Of a stretch of 63,802 nt of DNA, positions 7,563 through 15,594 are shown piece by piece. Source of the stretch: Candidatus Rifleibacteriota bacterium (GTDB lineage: Bacteria > Muiribacteriota > Ozemobacteria > Ozemobacterales > Ozemobacteraceae). The translations under genes and the position numbers were made by a program. Position 1 is the stretch's first letter; each line of letters opens with the position of its first letter. Below the pieces are notes generated by a model. It was not told where the DNA came from. It ran no database searches and was given only the letters and a program-made list of their open reading frames with translations. The stretch covers positions 1-63,802 of the forward strand of contig CAJOND010000020.1 in assembly GCA_905236675.1 (NCBI GenBank). The letters are read 5' to 3'.

Positions 7563-9146
7563 CTAATCTAAATGTTCAATCACACAACTATGCTTCTTTG
7601 TTTTCTTATCGTAGTTGATTGAAACAAGAACTATGTTATTTAGATAATCTTTAAGTTTGCCATGGTAGCGCTTTTCTTTAATCTGTTTGATACCAGTTTC
7701 AGCGTCTTTGTCTATTTTTAATTCTATAATCATAGCAGGTTTGTCGCAGAATTTGCTGGGAATAAGTGTTAAATCAGCAAAACCTTTTCCAGTTGGGAAC
7801 TCACGAACCATAAGATAATCACTTCTAGCGTAGTAGTAAGCAATATTTATGGCACAGGCTAATGATTCTTCGTTGTTGTAACTTAAGACAGAAGTTTCGT
7901 CTTCGTGGGCTATTTCTAAGGTTTCAGCGACTTTATCTGCATTACCTTTGATTGTTTCTCTTATCAAAGTTTTTGATCTTTCTAAAACCTCTGATATTTT
8001 AGTGTTTTTATAGCTATCTTTCAAAGCTGTTCCAAACTCTTCAGCTATTTCCTTGTTGGGCACATAAACTTCTTTATTTCGAGAATCGTAAGCCAAATAC
8101 CCTAAATGGACAAGAAGCGTAAAAATATCATCATTGTTTTTGATACTTGTCATATCATTTTCGAAACTATATGGATCCACACCAATTCTTTTCCCAGTAA
8201 CCAGTGATATAACTTCATCTCTAAGACCCTTAAAATTATAGCTTATAGCATTTTTTATGCTTTCATATGTTCCAGTGGCAGTCCAATAGCTACCAAAGCA
8301 ATGCCTATTCGCTGCTTTCACTACAGAATTAGGATTATAGATTGCCCCAACATCATCATAGTCGTAACCGTCATACCAGCGCTTAGTTTCGTCAAAATCA
8401 AGATTATATTTTTCACAAATATCTTTGACTTCATTCTCTGTAAATCCAATAAATTCAGTTAAAGGCAACGGCATAAGCATAGTGTATTCTTCAAAGTTGT
8501 TCATAGCAGACTGAACATCATATTGCTTTATTGGAAGAATGCCCGTCATATAAGCAAGTTTAATAAACAAATCAGATTCTGTGCCTTTATACATAGCTCG
8601 CAAAAAATTCAGATAGTTTTTAAGAAGTTCTGTGTCGTTCTTGTCTTCTCTGAAAAAGCAGTCCCATTCATCTGTAATTACAATAAACTGAGTATTGGTC
8701 CTTGCATAGATATTAAGAAGCACTTTGGGAAGAAATGTATCGGTTTCAGCAATGCAATCAGGGAAAATTGTTTTAAGTTCGTCAATAACACACTTTTGTA
8801 TATATTCCAAATAGTCCTGCTTTAACGCAATAGCTACCGCCCTCATTTTCTGAATATCCATCATTATAACGCAATTCTTGTTGAGTTCGTTTTCAAAATC
8901 AGGTGTCTTTGCTATTTTGAGGTTAGAAAATAGCTCTTTTGAGTCACAGCCACAGCTATAGTAGGCAGCAAGCATTTCAGCAGCCATAGACTTTCCAAAT
9001 CGTCTTGGTCTAGTGATACAAACATATTTCTGCTTTGTGTTTAATATAGAGTTTGTAAAATCAATCATCATTGTTTTATCTACATAGATTTTAGAACGCA
9101 AAGCAGTCTTAAAACCTTCATTATTCGGATTTACATAAATACCCAT
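7563..9146 (-). CDS. AAA-family ATPase with C-terminal PD-(D/E)xK nuclease (DUF1703-type)
   Basis: A 527-residue protein. The N-terminal part is the AAA-ATPase-like domain typical of this family: VDKTMMIDF, then RPRRFGKSMAAEM as Walker A (GKS at 51-53), and FIVITDEWD as a Walker B-like motif. The C-terminus holds a nuclease-like site: D458 in GKGFADLTL and E475/K477 in IIELKID, a PD-(D/E)xK pattern. Such proteins are very common in gut anaerobes and are thought to be mobile or defensive, but their function is unproven. It sits between two Rpn-class genes in a repeat-rich island on the same strand, each separated by long gaps, so it probably has its own promoter. Confidence 0.88.
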   Translation of the reverse strand: MGIYVNPNNEGFKTALRSKIYVDKTMMIDFTNSILNTKQKYVCITRPRRFGKSMAAEMLAAYYSCGCDSKELFSNLKIAKTPDFENELNKNCVIMMDIQKMRAVAIALKQDYLEYIQKCVIDELKTIFPDCIAETDTFLPKVLLNIYARTNTQFIVITDEWDCFFREDKNDTELLKNYLNFLRAMYKGTESDLFIKLAYMTGILPIKQYDVQSAMNNFEEYTMLMPLPLTEFIGFTENEVKDICEKYNLDFDETKRWYDGYDYDDVGAIYNPNSVVKAANRHCFGSYWTATGTYESIKNAISYNFKGLRDEVISLVTGKRIGVDPYSFENDMTSIKNNDDIFTLLVHLGYLAYDSRNKEVYVPNKEIAEEFGTALKDSYKNTKISEVLERSKTLIRETIKGNADKVAETLEIAHEDETSVLSYNNEESLACAINIAYYYARSDYLMVREFPTGKGFADLTLIPSKFCDKPAMIIELKIDKDAETGIKQIKEKRYHGKLKDYLNNIVLVSINYDKKTKKHSCVIEHLD

Positions 9147-9469
9147 TGTTTCACCTCAAAGAATTGCTCATTAATATTATAACACATTATCAAAATGAAA
9201 ATTAGAGAACTGAAAATTGAGAATTGAGACATTAGTTATAAGACCATAACTTGAGATATAAGATTAAAGGGAAGTAATTATTGCAGTTAGTTTTTAGAAG
9301 CTTACGCTTCTTCTGTTTTTATTGTGAAAGTAGGGCAGAAGCACGGAATATGGACAATGTTAGTTCATTGAAAATTTTGAAATATCCCATATTCGATTTT
9401 AGCAAATAAAATATCATTTAAAATATTACATTGATACTTTAAATAATACTTTATTTTCGACAACAAGAA
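9147..9469. other. Intergenic region with short repeats
   Basis: 323 bp without a gene. It holds a heptamer tract (9195-9228), copy B of the 50-bp repeat (9238-9287) and a small hairpin, AGAAGC-TTAC-GCTTCT, at 9296-9311. The rest, about 9330-9469, shows nothing recognisable. Confidence 0.7.
9238..9287 (+). repeat. 50-bp direct repeat, copy B
   Basis: Begins ATAAGACCATAACTTGAG and matches copy A at 5731-5780 with five mismatches. It suggests movement or duplication of the sequence between genes in this island. Confidence 0.8.
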
Positions 9470-10348
9470 TTACAAAACCAGATTGTATTTCTTAAAACCT
9501 TCAAGGAGTTGTTCTACGGTAATGCCAATGTCGCTAGCAGCTTCCTCAATCGTCATACGACCTTTCTTTACAAAACTGTAAACAGTTTTGTATTCTCCTT
9601 CTTTTATTCCTTCTTTTATTCCTTCTTGCCTTGCAGTATCCATATCTGCATAGTTACACCAATAATAGTCAAGACTTGCTATGTAGGCATTGTATTCGTC
9701 TTTTGTGTAATTGGCTATCTCCGCCTGTTCAAAAGCTTTTTCAAAAATTTTACCGCTTAGTTCTGCTGGTCTTTCATCCATATCGGGAAGATTTTTCAGG
9801 AAATAAAGCCATCTGTCTTCATTAGTTTCTAACTCTTCCAGCTTTTTTCTGAATCTAGGCATTTCTATATAGAGTAATATGAGTTTATCGTAGAATACTT
9901 TGTTTGATACTACGTCAAACAGTCTGACATCATGAATATATTTATTAGAATCTGATTCGTCTTCATATTCAAAATCTAATACAGCTATTACATATACCGG
10001 AGAAAGTTTGTAGTTCCATTTGCCTTTCTTAGCTTGCTGCACAATAGGAAAAGAAGCATAAAGCAATGATCTGTCCTTGAAATAAAGCTGCTTTGTCTTT
10101 TGCATTTCTACGATGAATTTACTGCCATCCTGACTTTCGCAGTAAATATCAACGATAGATTTTCTATCTTCAATGGTGGGTGGAAGCTTTTCCTGAGAAC
10201 CGTAAGTTACATCGACTATAGGCGAGGCTAAGTTCAGAATGGAATTAAGGAAGTCTATAAGCAAATCTTTGTTGTATTCTTCCCCGAATATCTTTTTAAA
10301 ACCAAAATCTGTAAATGGATTTATGAATCTGAATTTAGTAGCTTCCAT
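9470..10348 (-). CDS. PDDEXK_2-type Rpn family nuclease/transposase-like protein
   Basis: About 292 residues from the chosen ATG at 10348, which has GGAGG eight bases upstream; an in-frame ATG at 10363 is less well placed. The start INPFTDFGFKKIFGEE is the hallmark of PD-(D/E)xK family transposase-like proteins. VDIYCES (D72 counting from the longer start) and KFIVEMQ (E86, Q88) form the likely nuclease site. The middle is helical. The C-terminal tail MTIEEAASDIGITVEQLL is almost the same as the tail of the RpnA-type protein at 6136-7071 although the cores differ, which suggests exchange of a C-terminal module. A remnant of an RpnA start lies directly upstream. Confidence 0.87.
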   Translation of the reverse strand: MEATKFRFINPFTDFGFKKIFGEEYNKDLLIDFLNSILNLASPIVDVTYGSQEKLPPTIEDRKSIVDIYCESQDGSKFIVEMQKTKQLYFKDRSLLYASFPIVQQAKKGKWNYKLSPVYVIAVLDFEYEDESDSNKYIHDVRLFDVVSNKVFYDKLILLYIEMPRFRKKLEELETNEDRWLYFLKNLPDMDERPAELSGKIFEKAFEQAEIANYTKDEYNAYIASLDYYWCNYADMDTARQEGIKEGIKEGEYKTVYSFVKKGRMTIEEAASDIGITVEQLLEGFKKYNLVL

Positions 10349-10363
10349 AACCACCTCCGCCAT

Positions 10364-10411
10364 CTAAACACTATAATAGAACTCTTTATGTGATATGTCC
10401 TGATTAACCAT
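10364..10411 (-). pseudogene. 5' remnant of an RpnA-type gene (15 codons)
   Basis: On the reverse strand ATG at 10411 opens MVNQDISHKEFYYSV and then hits TAG at 10364-10366. This matches the start of the intact RpnA-type protein (MGQHDIAHKEFY), and the DNA just upstream (10409-10459) also resembles 7069-7118. The remnant stop is immediately followed by the ATG at 10363. The PDDEXK_2 gene may therefore use the promoter and leader of a lost RpnA-type gene. Confidence 0.75.
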
Positions 10412-10598
10412 AATTAAATTTTAGCAATTTATAACTACTTTAGTCAACTTGAGTTAAAACATGTTCATCAAATGAGCAATATAAAATTTAGATTGTAGAA
10501 AGAAGAGATTATGGCAAAGAGAGTTAAAGAATTAGTAATTAGAAGTGAGGAATAGAGAAACTACGCCAAGCTTTGCCAGGCAAACTTTAATAAAAAAT

Positions 10599-11453
10599 TC
10601 ATTCCCAACTATTCTTATATCTTTCCATGTAATAGGCTTCTTGTTCAAGAGGTATGTCATAATCCCTGTTCTTGTTTCTCCAGCTAGCCCACGCGCATTG
10701 TGCACTCCAATTCAGGAACCAGCCCGTATCATCAACCCATTTGTCTTCTTTAAAATATTTTGTTGTGAACTCAGGCCAGTAATCACCTATTTGAATCGGG
10801 TAAAGACAGTTTCTTCTATATTGGTAAGTATGGGTAAGTTCGTGACCGCTGTGGTTCCCATTAACATTCGTTACAAAGGTATTTGCAGTGCTATATGCCA
10901 AAGCGTTAGAACCCATAAGGTTTCCGTTGCGACTGGTTTTCCTCTCGAAAACCATTGTCCCATACTTTAAAGATTGCTTATAATCAAATTTTGAACCGTC
11001 AGCCAGTTGAAAAACAGGAGCTATAACTCCGTTTATTCCCAATTTAAATTTTATATCATTTCCTTTGTTTATTACCCATACAGGTCCCACATCCATCTTA
11101 AAAGTGAATTCCTCTAAACCTGCTGATTCGCATAATGAAGCACCCAGATTAAACATCACTTTAGTTTCCCAGGCATACAACGCGGATTTGCCTTCTATTT
11201 TAGCTGCCCTTTTCATGCTTTCCTGCATGATATATCCGCCAAAAATTGATTGAATAATAGCTTTTGTTATGGAAGTTCCTTCATAATGGGCTCTTAATGC
11301 TGCCATACCTGTTGGGATAGCAATGTTCGTTATATACATTCTTTTTTGGTCGAACTTGGCATAGGCTTTAGGAAGATTACAGAAACAGATTATTCCTATC
11401 AGTTTTATAGCACAACTAAATATAATTATATGTTTAATCGTTTTTCTGAACAC
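10599..11453 (-). CDS. Secreted zinc-metallopeptidase-like protein (HELTH motif)
   Basis: A 284-residue protein starting at GTG (11453), with no better ATG until about residue 39. A hydrophobic N-terminal segment (about 8-30) ending in KAYAK looks like a signal peptide. GHELTHTYQYR carries HExxH at 204-208, and PLEQEAYYME near 268-277 offers E272 as a third zinc ligand. I do not recognise the exact family, and peptidase activity is not shown. The stop of the TPR gene is only 13 bp upstream, so the two are probably co-transcribed. Both are exported, which suggests a joint envelope or extracellular role. Confidence 0.7.
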   Translation of the reverse strand: MFRKTIKHIIIFSCAIKLIGIICFCNLPKAYAKFDQKRMYITNIAIPTGMAALRAHYEGTSITKAIIQSIFGGYIMQESMKRAAKIEGKSALYAWETKVMFNLGASLCESAGLEEFTFKMDVGPVWVINKGNDIKFKLGINGVIAPVFQLADGSKFDYKQSLKYGTMVFERKTSRNGNLMGSNALAYSTANTFVTNVNGNHSGHELTHTYQYRRNCLYPIQIGDYWPEFTTKYFKEDKWVDDTGWFLNWSAQCAWASWRNKNRDYDIPLEQEAYYMERYKNSWE

Positions 11454-11466
11454 AGATTTTTAAGCC

Positions 11467-13179
11467 TTATCTTCGAGCATTCCTTACCGGATAAGCTGAA
11501 ACATATTCAAATGTTGGCAAACTAACTGTCGATCCCATGTCATTTATAATTTCATAAAACTGCCATTCGGTTTTTCCTGTAAAGGTAATCATGGTCTTTT
11601 CTTTCATAAAATCCGGGAAACCACCCTTTGAAGTCATTAGCAAGAAAACAGGCTGATTGTTAAAGTGTTTGTTTAATCTATAATCGTTACTGGATTTATT
11701 TATATAATCAAGTTCATCCTGGTCGCATTCTTTTATCATAAGTAAGAAATCACGACCATATCTTGTAATACGCCTGGCTATATAACCTGTCCATTCTACT
11801 GCTATAGCATTTGTAAAATTGTTTTTGTAGTTTATATCAGCAAGCTGGTAATATTTAAGGGAAGTAGGAGCAAAGTTTTTACGAGTATCGACAAAACCTT
11901 GCTTCATTGGAGCTAACTCGCTATCTCTTTCATTAACTCTGAATTTAGCTATTTCAAGCTTTCTTATAGCATCTCGTCTTGAAGCATCTGGAAGGCTATT
12001 GGTTGCTAATGCCTGATTAAACAAACTGGCTGCTTCCCTGAAATGATTAATAGAAAAAGCGTGATTGCCACGAAGATAAAGGTCGTTAGCCAAACTTACA
12101 GAAGATTCGTTCACCTGCATCTGTAAATTTGTATTACCAGGGTTCATAGAGTTGGCTCTCTTATAAAAATCGTTTGCTTGAACCTGGTTTCCCATATTTT
12201 CGTAAATTCTAGCTATTTCTACAGCTACAGATGCCTGTGGTTTAACCCCATAATAAACAAGGTAATTTTTGATAGCATCATCCATAAGATTGACTTTTGA
12301 ATAATTCTTAGCTAGAAGGTAATAAGCTTCATAATATTTTTCATCAACTCTTATGGCTTCTTCCAAATGCTTTATGGAACCAAAAAGATTGTTTTTCATA
12401 CTCAGAGCTTTTCCCATTAGATAATGAGCTTCTGGGCTATCTGGATTCTTTTCTAGTATTTTTTCCAATGCTTTTATAGCTTCATCCGTATCGCCTTTGT
12501 CTAATAAAGCTTTTGCTTTGCTTTCACCAGATGGTTTTGAAGCTTTGATTGTTACACTTTGTGGAAGAGGCGGTAAATCCAGATTATTGGTGCTGGAATA
12601 TACTTTACTTGTTTTTACTGCATCATTATTAGAGGAATAATTTTGATTTACAACTGGTGCTGAAACTGGTTTTCTGCTTGATGGCGATTCATAGCCCGAA
12701 TAGCTATATTGATTATTTTGTGGTAATGGATTTTCTGGAAGAGAGTATTGAGTATTGTTTCTTTGATTTGATTTCTGAGTCACTACAGGAGCAGTATATG
12801 CAGTTTGTGGAGTATTATTGCTGTTTGTTGAAACGGAAGACTTTTTCAATTCCACAGTACACCTGGCAATACCTCTTCTTGCTGCAACCATTGACTGATC
12901 TAAAGAAGCTGCTAGACGATATTCCTTTAAAGCTTCCTGATAATTCCCTGTAAGTTCAAATAAACGGCCCAAATTAAAATGAACACCCGGATGTCTTGGA
13001 GATTGCTCATAAGCTTCTTTTAAAACAGCATGAGCCTGTTTGTATCTCTGCTGATAAATATGATTAACAGCTTGTTCTACAAGTATATTTGTATTGTCGA
13101 CACGACTCTGAGCAAATAAACTAGTGGTTGAGGCCGCAATTAATATAGAGGAAATTATCAATTTTTTAAATGTTTTCAT
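11467..13179 (-). CDS. Secreted TPR-repeat protein
   Basis: A 570-residue protein with a signal peptide (KKLIISSILIAASTTSLFAQ, cleavage after about residue 23). TPR units lie at about 30-110 (VHFNLGRLFELTGNYQEALK) and 215-345 (AHYLMGKALSMKNNLFGSIK; AYYLLAKNYSKVNLMDDAIK), separated by a Q/N/S-rich low-complexity linker (115-210). The C-terminal 150 residues hold a further domain with no clear family. TPR arrays bind partner proteins; this one would act in the periplasm or outside the cell. It lies directly upstream of the HELTH protein, a plausible partner. A TTGACC-N18-TATTAT promoter nearby points the other way. Confidence 0.85.
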   Translation of the reverse strand: MKTFKKLIISSILIAASTTSLFAQSRVDNTNILVEQAVNHIYQQRYKQAHAVLKEAYEQSPRHPGVHFNLGRLFELTGNYQEALKEYRLAASLDQSMVAARRGIARCTVELKKSSVSTNSNNTPQTAYTAPVVTQKSNQRNNTQYSLPENPLPQNNQYSYSGYESPSSRKPVSAPVVNQNYSSNNDAVKTSKVYSSTNNLDLPPLPQSVTIKASKPSGESKAKALLDKGDTDEAIKALEKILEKNPDSPEAHYLMGKALSMKNNLFGSIKHLEEAIRVDEKYYEAYYLLAKNYSKVNLMDDAIKNYLVYYGVKPQASVAVEIARIYENMGNQVQANDFYKRANSMNPGNTNLQMQVNESSVSLANDLYLRGNHAFSINHFREAASLFNQALATNSLPDASRRDAIRKLEIAKFRVNERDSELAPMKQGFVDTRKNFAPTSLKYYQLADINYKNNFTNAIAVEWTGYIARRITRYGRDFLLMIKECDQDELDYINKSSNDYRLNKHFNNQPVFLLMTSKGGFPDFMKEKTMITFTGKTEWQFYEIINDMGSTVSLPTFEYVSAYPVRNARR

Positions 13180-13197
13180 AAAAAGCTTCCAGTTTTT

Positions 13198-13227
13198 TTG
13201 ACCAAAGGTTTAAACATGTGATATTAT
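13198..13227 (+). promoter_or_regulatory. Sigma-70-type promoter for the 28-residue peptide
   Basis: TTGACC at 13198-13203 and TATTAT at 13222-13227, spaced by 18 bp. It is 31 bp ahead of the small open reading frame at 13259 and fits a transcript that runs to the hairpin at 13381. Confidence 0.6.
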
Positions 13228-13258
13228 AAAACAAATAAGTTATGATGGAGGATAAAAC

Positions 13259-13345
13259 ATGTCTCTTTTTCGTTTTATATGGTGGGCATTAGTTATTAGT
13301 ATTTGTGCATTTGCCGGATATATTTACGGTTATCTTTCTGAATAA
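13259..13345 (+). CDS. Small membrane peptide, 28 residues
   Basis: ATG at 13259 is preceded by a perfect GGAGG (13247-13251) with a 7-base spacer. The peptide begins MSLFRFIWWALVISIC, continues as one hydrophobic helix with tyrosines, and ends GYLSE before TAA. A promoter lies upstream and a strong hairpin downstream, so this forms a complete single-gene unit between two leftward genes. I recognise no family. Such small single-TM proteins often regulate membrane complexes or act as toxins; which applies here is unknown. Confidence 0.6.
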   Translation: MSLFRFIWWALVISICAFAGYIYGYLSE

Positions 13346-13380
13346 TACTTCAAAAGAAATTTACCAAAAATAGTAAAAAC

Positions 13381-13412
13381 AAAACAGTCGATAAAATTAA
13401 ATCGGCTGTTTT
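13381..13412. terminator. Bidirectional terminator hairpin
   Basis: AAAACAGTCGAT (13381-13392) pairs with ATCGGCTGTTTT (13401-13412), a 12-bp stem with one T-G pair and an 8-nt loop. T-rich sequence lies on both exits (GTTTTACC rightward, and CTGTTTTGTTTTT on the reverse strand). It can end the 28-residue peptide transcript and the convergent 66-residue gene. Confidence 0.8.
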
Positions 13413-13415
13413 GTT

Positions 13416-13616
13416 TTACCAAATATTGTAATCTTTGAACTGGCTGTGTTTTTTTGCCAATTCTTTGTATTCTTCGTGAAGCTCAGCAACTCCGAACAAT
13501 GCAGCAGTAAGAAGATCTGTTTTGCTATAGCCACTTTCTTGTAGCTCAGCAAAATTTGCTCCATCTGCAAGTCTATCCAGAATTTTTTCCGAGGTAGTTT
13601 GATAAGTAGACATCAT
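13416..13616 (-). CDS. Small protein, DUF433-like helix-turn-helix resemblance
   Basis: A 66-residue protein with AGGAG upstream; ATG at 13616 or 13613 both fit. ILDRLADGANFAELQESGYSKTDLLTAAL resembles the helix-turn-helix of DUF433-type antitoxin-like proteins, which read ILDLLAEG...DIRAAL, but the match is weak. The C-terminus is charged. There is no toxin neighbour. It stands alone, ending at the bidirectional terminator. Function unknown. Confidence 0.6.
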   Translation of the reverse strand: MMSTYQTTSEKILDRLADGANFAELQESGYSKTDLLTAALFGVAELHEEYKELAKKHSQFKDYNIW

Positions 13617-13781
13617 ACTTCTCCTACATCAAGTATATAGATTATCTCTAATATCGGCAAATTTTAGATTAAACTAAAATCACTTGTATAATTTTTCTAC
13701 AATTTTTTTTTACGTTACCATTGACGAATTCAATAGTTGTGGTTATTATCCAATTATCAACTAATAATACTAGGAGTCTAT

Positions 13782-14687
13782 ATGATTCTTGATTCTGTTC
13801 ATTTCAGAATGTCGAATAATTTTCTCGGACTTCACGATGAAGTTTCCAAATACGAAGATTCAAAAGCTGTTATAATACCAGTTCCTTACGATAGTACAAC
13901 TTCTTACAGAGCTGGAACCCGTGAAGGACCTGCAGCATTGATAGCAGCTTCCAGACAGGTTGAACCTTTTGATTTAGACCTTAAATGCGAGCCATTAACT
14001 CAAGGAATTCACACTTTACCAGAATTAGAAATTGATGTTAATAGTCCTGAAGAAACCATAAAAAATCTAGAAATAGCTACAACTAAAGTTCTTAATGATG
14101 GGAAATTTCCTGTTATGATTGGTGGGGAACATAGTTTAACACCAGGTTGTGTAAGAGCTTGCAGTAAAATATTTAAAAACCTTTCTGTTTTACAGATAGA
14201 TGCTCACTCTGATCTTCGTGACATTTATGAAAAATCACATAATAGTCATGCTTGTGCCATGAGACGATGCTGGGATTATGCCAAACTGACTCAGATTGGT
14301 ATAAGAAACACAGGTATCGACGAATGGGAATTCATTCAACAAGTAGGTCATGATGGCATTATTTGGGCGGAAGAATTGCTTGATCCAGAAAAGAAATGGA
14401 TCGATAAAGCAATGAACCGTTTGACAGAAAATGTCTATATTACAGTTGACTTAGATGGTTTTGACAGCTCTTTAATGCCTTCTACCGGCACTCCAGAACC
14501 AGGTGGAATGACCTGGTATCAGGCAATGGATATTCTTTTGAAAGTTGTCGAAGAACGAAATGTTGTCGGCTTTGACGTAGTAGAACTCGCTCCTATTCCT
14601 GGGTTCATTGCTCCAGATTTCTTAGCAGCAAAGCTTGTTTATAAAATATTAAGCAGAGTTTTCAATAAAAACGGCTGGATAAAATGA
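13782..14687 (+). CDS. speB: Agmatinase (ureohydrolase)
   Basis: The ATG at 13782 is chosen over an upstream in-frame start because AGGAG lies at 13772-13776; the protein is then 301 residues. Ureohydrolase manganese motifs are present: GGEHS, DAHSDLRD and DLDGFD. The DAHSDLRDIYEKSHNSHACAMRR stretch is of the agmatinase rather than the arginase type (only part of it is needed to see this: DAHSDLRD then SHACAMRR). The enzyme splits agmatine to putrescine and urea in the cytoplasm. A formimidoylglutamase role was considered because histidine genes are nearby, but the motifs favour agmatinase. The stop overlaps the prepilin peptidase start by 4 bp. Confidence 0.85.
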   Translation: MILDSVHFRMSNNFLGLHDEVSKYEDSKAVIIPVPYDSTTSYRAGTREGPAALIAASRQVEPFDLDLKCEPLTQGIHTLPELEIDVNSPEETIKNLEIATTKVLNDGKFPVMIGGEHSLTPGCVRACSKIFKNLSVLQIDAHSDLRDIYEKSHNSHACAMRRCWDYAKLTQIGIRNTGIDEWEFIQQVGHDGIIWAEELLDPEKKWIDKAMNRLTENVYITVDLDGFDSSLMPSTGTPEPGGMTWYQAMDILLKVVEERNVVGFDVVELAPIPGFIAPDFLAAKLVYKILSRVFNKNGWIK

Positions 14688-15487
14688 CTCAAACTTTGTG
14701 CTTATCTCTAATCGCAGCCGTGCTAGGCTCTTTTATTGGCAAATACATTGGCTGGGCTATAAGAGCCTGGCCAGGACATGAAAAATTTCATTGTGACTAT
14801 TTAAAATGTCCCTCTTGCCAGAAAGGTTTAGAGTTCGGCTGCTGTAATGCAGGACCAACTCAAGAAAAGATTTATATTGCATTTTCTGCAATTATTGCTG
14901 GCTTGAGCGTCTTTTATTTTGGCTTTTCCGTCAAAGCTATTGTTTCCTGGCTTTTTGTTATAGCCTGTCTCGTTATTACCATCGTAGATATCAGAACCTT
15001 TATTATTCCTGATCGCCTATCAAAAGGTGGTATTGTTCTAGGTTTAACCTATGCGGTAATTGCCTGGGCAATTCTGGAATGGGGAAATATTAAACTAAGT
15101 TATTATGTGTCTCTTAAAGATTCGCTTATTGGCTTTACTGTAGGCGGTGGTTTCCTGATGTTCTTAGGGAAAGTTTCCGAAATAATTTTTAAGAAACCTG
15201 ACGGAATGGGTGGGGGAGACGTTAAGCTTTTAGCAGCCATGGGAGCCTGGGCTGGCTGGCAATCAGTAATAATTACCGTTCTTATTGCCAGCTTTGTTGG
15301 AGCTTCTTTTGGTTTGGCAGGCATCTTAAGCGACTGTTTACAAAAACATAAAGCCTATAAACCAATGACACATCATATTCCTTTTGGACCATATCTTTGC
15401 CTTGGTTTTTTAATTACTTTTTATTTCGGCATAGAACCCTTCATGAACTTTTTCTATTCCTACCAATATTGGGTGATGAATAGGTAA
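14684..15487 (+). CDS. Type IV prepilin peptidase (A24 family)
   Basis: A 267-residue polytopic membrane protein. The catalytic aspartates are visible: D102 in VDIRTFIIPDRLS and D179 in GMGGGDVKLLA (the GxGD motif). The N-terminal cytoplasmic methyltransferase part is reduced: it keeps KCPSC (C42, C45) and a GCC pair (C53, C54) but lacks the usual length of that domain. The enzyme cuts leader peptides of type IV pilins or type II secretion pseudopilins at the inner membrane. It overlaps speB by 4 bp (ATGA), so they are coupled, though no functional link is known. No pilin genes are in the window. Confidence 0.9.
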   Translation: MTQTLCLSLIAAVLGSFIGKYIGWAIRAWPGHEKFHCDYLKCPSCQKGLEFGCCNAGPTQEKIYIAFSAIIAGLSVFYFGFSVKAIVSWLFVIACLVITIVDIRTFIIPDRLSKGGIVLGLTYAVIAWAILEWGNIKLSYYVSLKDSLIGFTVGGGFLMFLGKVSEIIFKKPDGMGGGDVKLLAAMGAWAGWQSVIITVLIASFVGASFGLAGILSDCLQKHKAYKPMTHHIPFGPYLCLGFLITFYFGIEPFMNFFYSYQYWVMNR

Positions 15488-15488
15488 G

Positions 15489-15520
15489 GGGAAAGATAGA
15501 AGATTGAAGATTGAAGTTCG
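15489..15520 (+). repeat. A-rich degenerate heptamer tract
   Basis: GGGGAAAGATAGAAGATTGAAGATTGAAG-like tandem units of about 7-8 bases follow the prepilin peptidase stop. They belong with the tracts at 5629, 7187 and 9195. Confidence 0.5.
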
Positions 15521-15594
15521 AAGAGGGAAGAGATAAACCCACTCGTCACCAAGCACCAATCACCAACCACACAGCTAAGCTTTGCTTGGCGATA

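Noticed and set aside
10545..10970. A 141-residue rightward reading frame.
   Set aside because: It runs antisense through the secreted HELTH protein gene, whose motifs and signal peptide are clear; no ribosome site or family match.
13782..14687. Formimidoylglutamase (hutG) because of the histidine genes.
   Set aside because: The motif set fits agmatinase better, and FtcD already handles formiminoglutamate.
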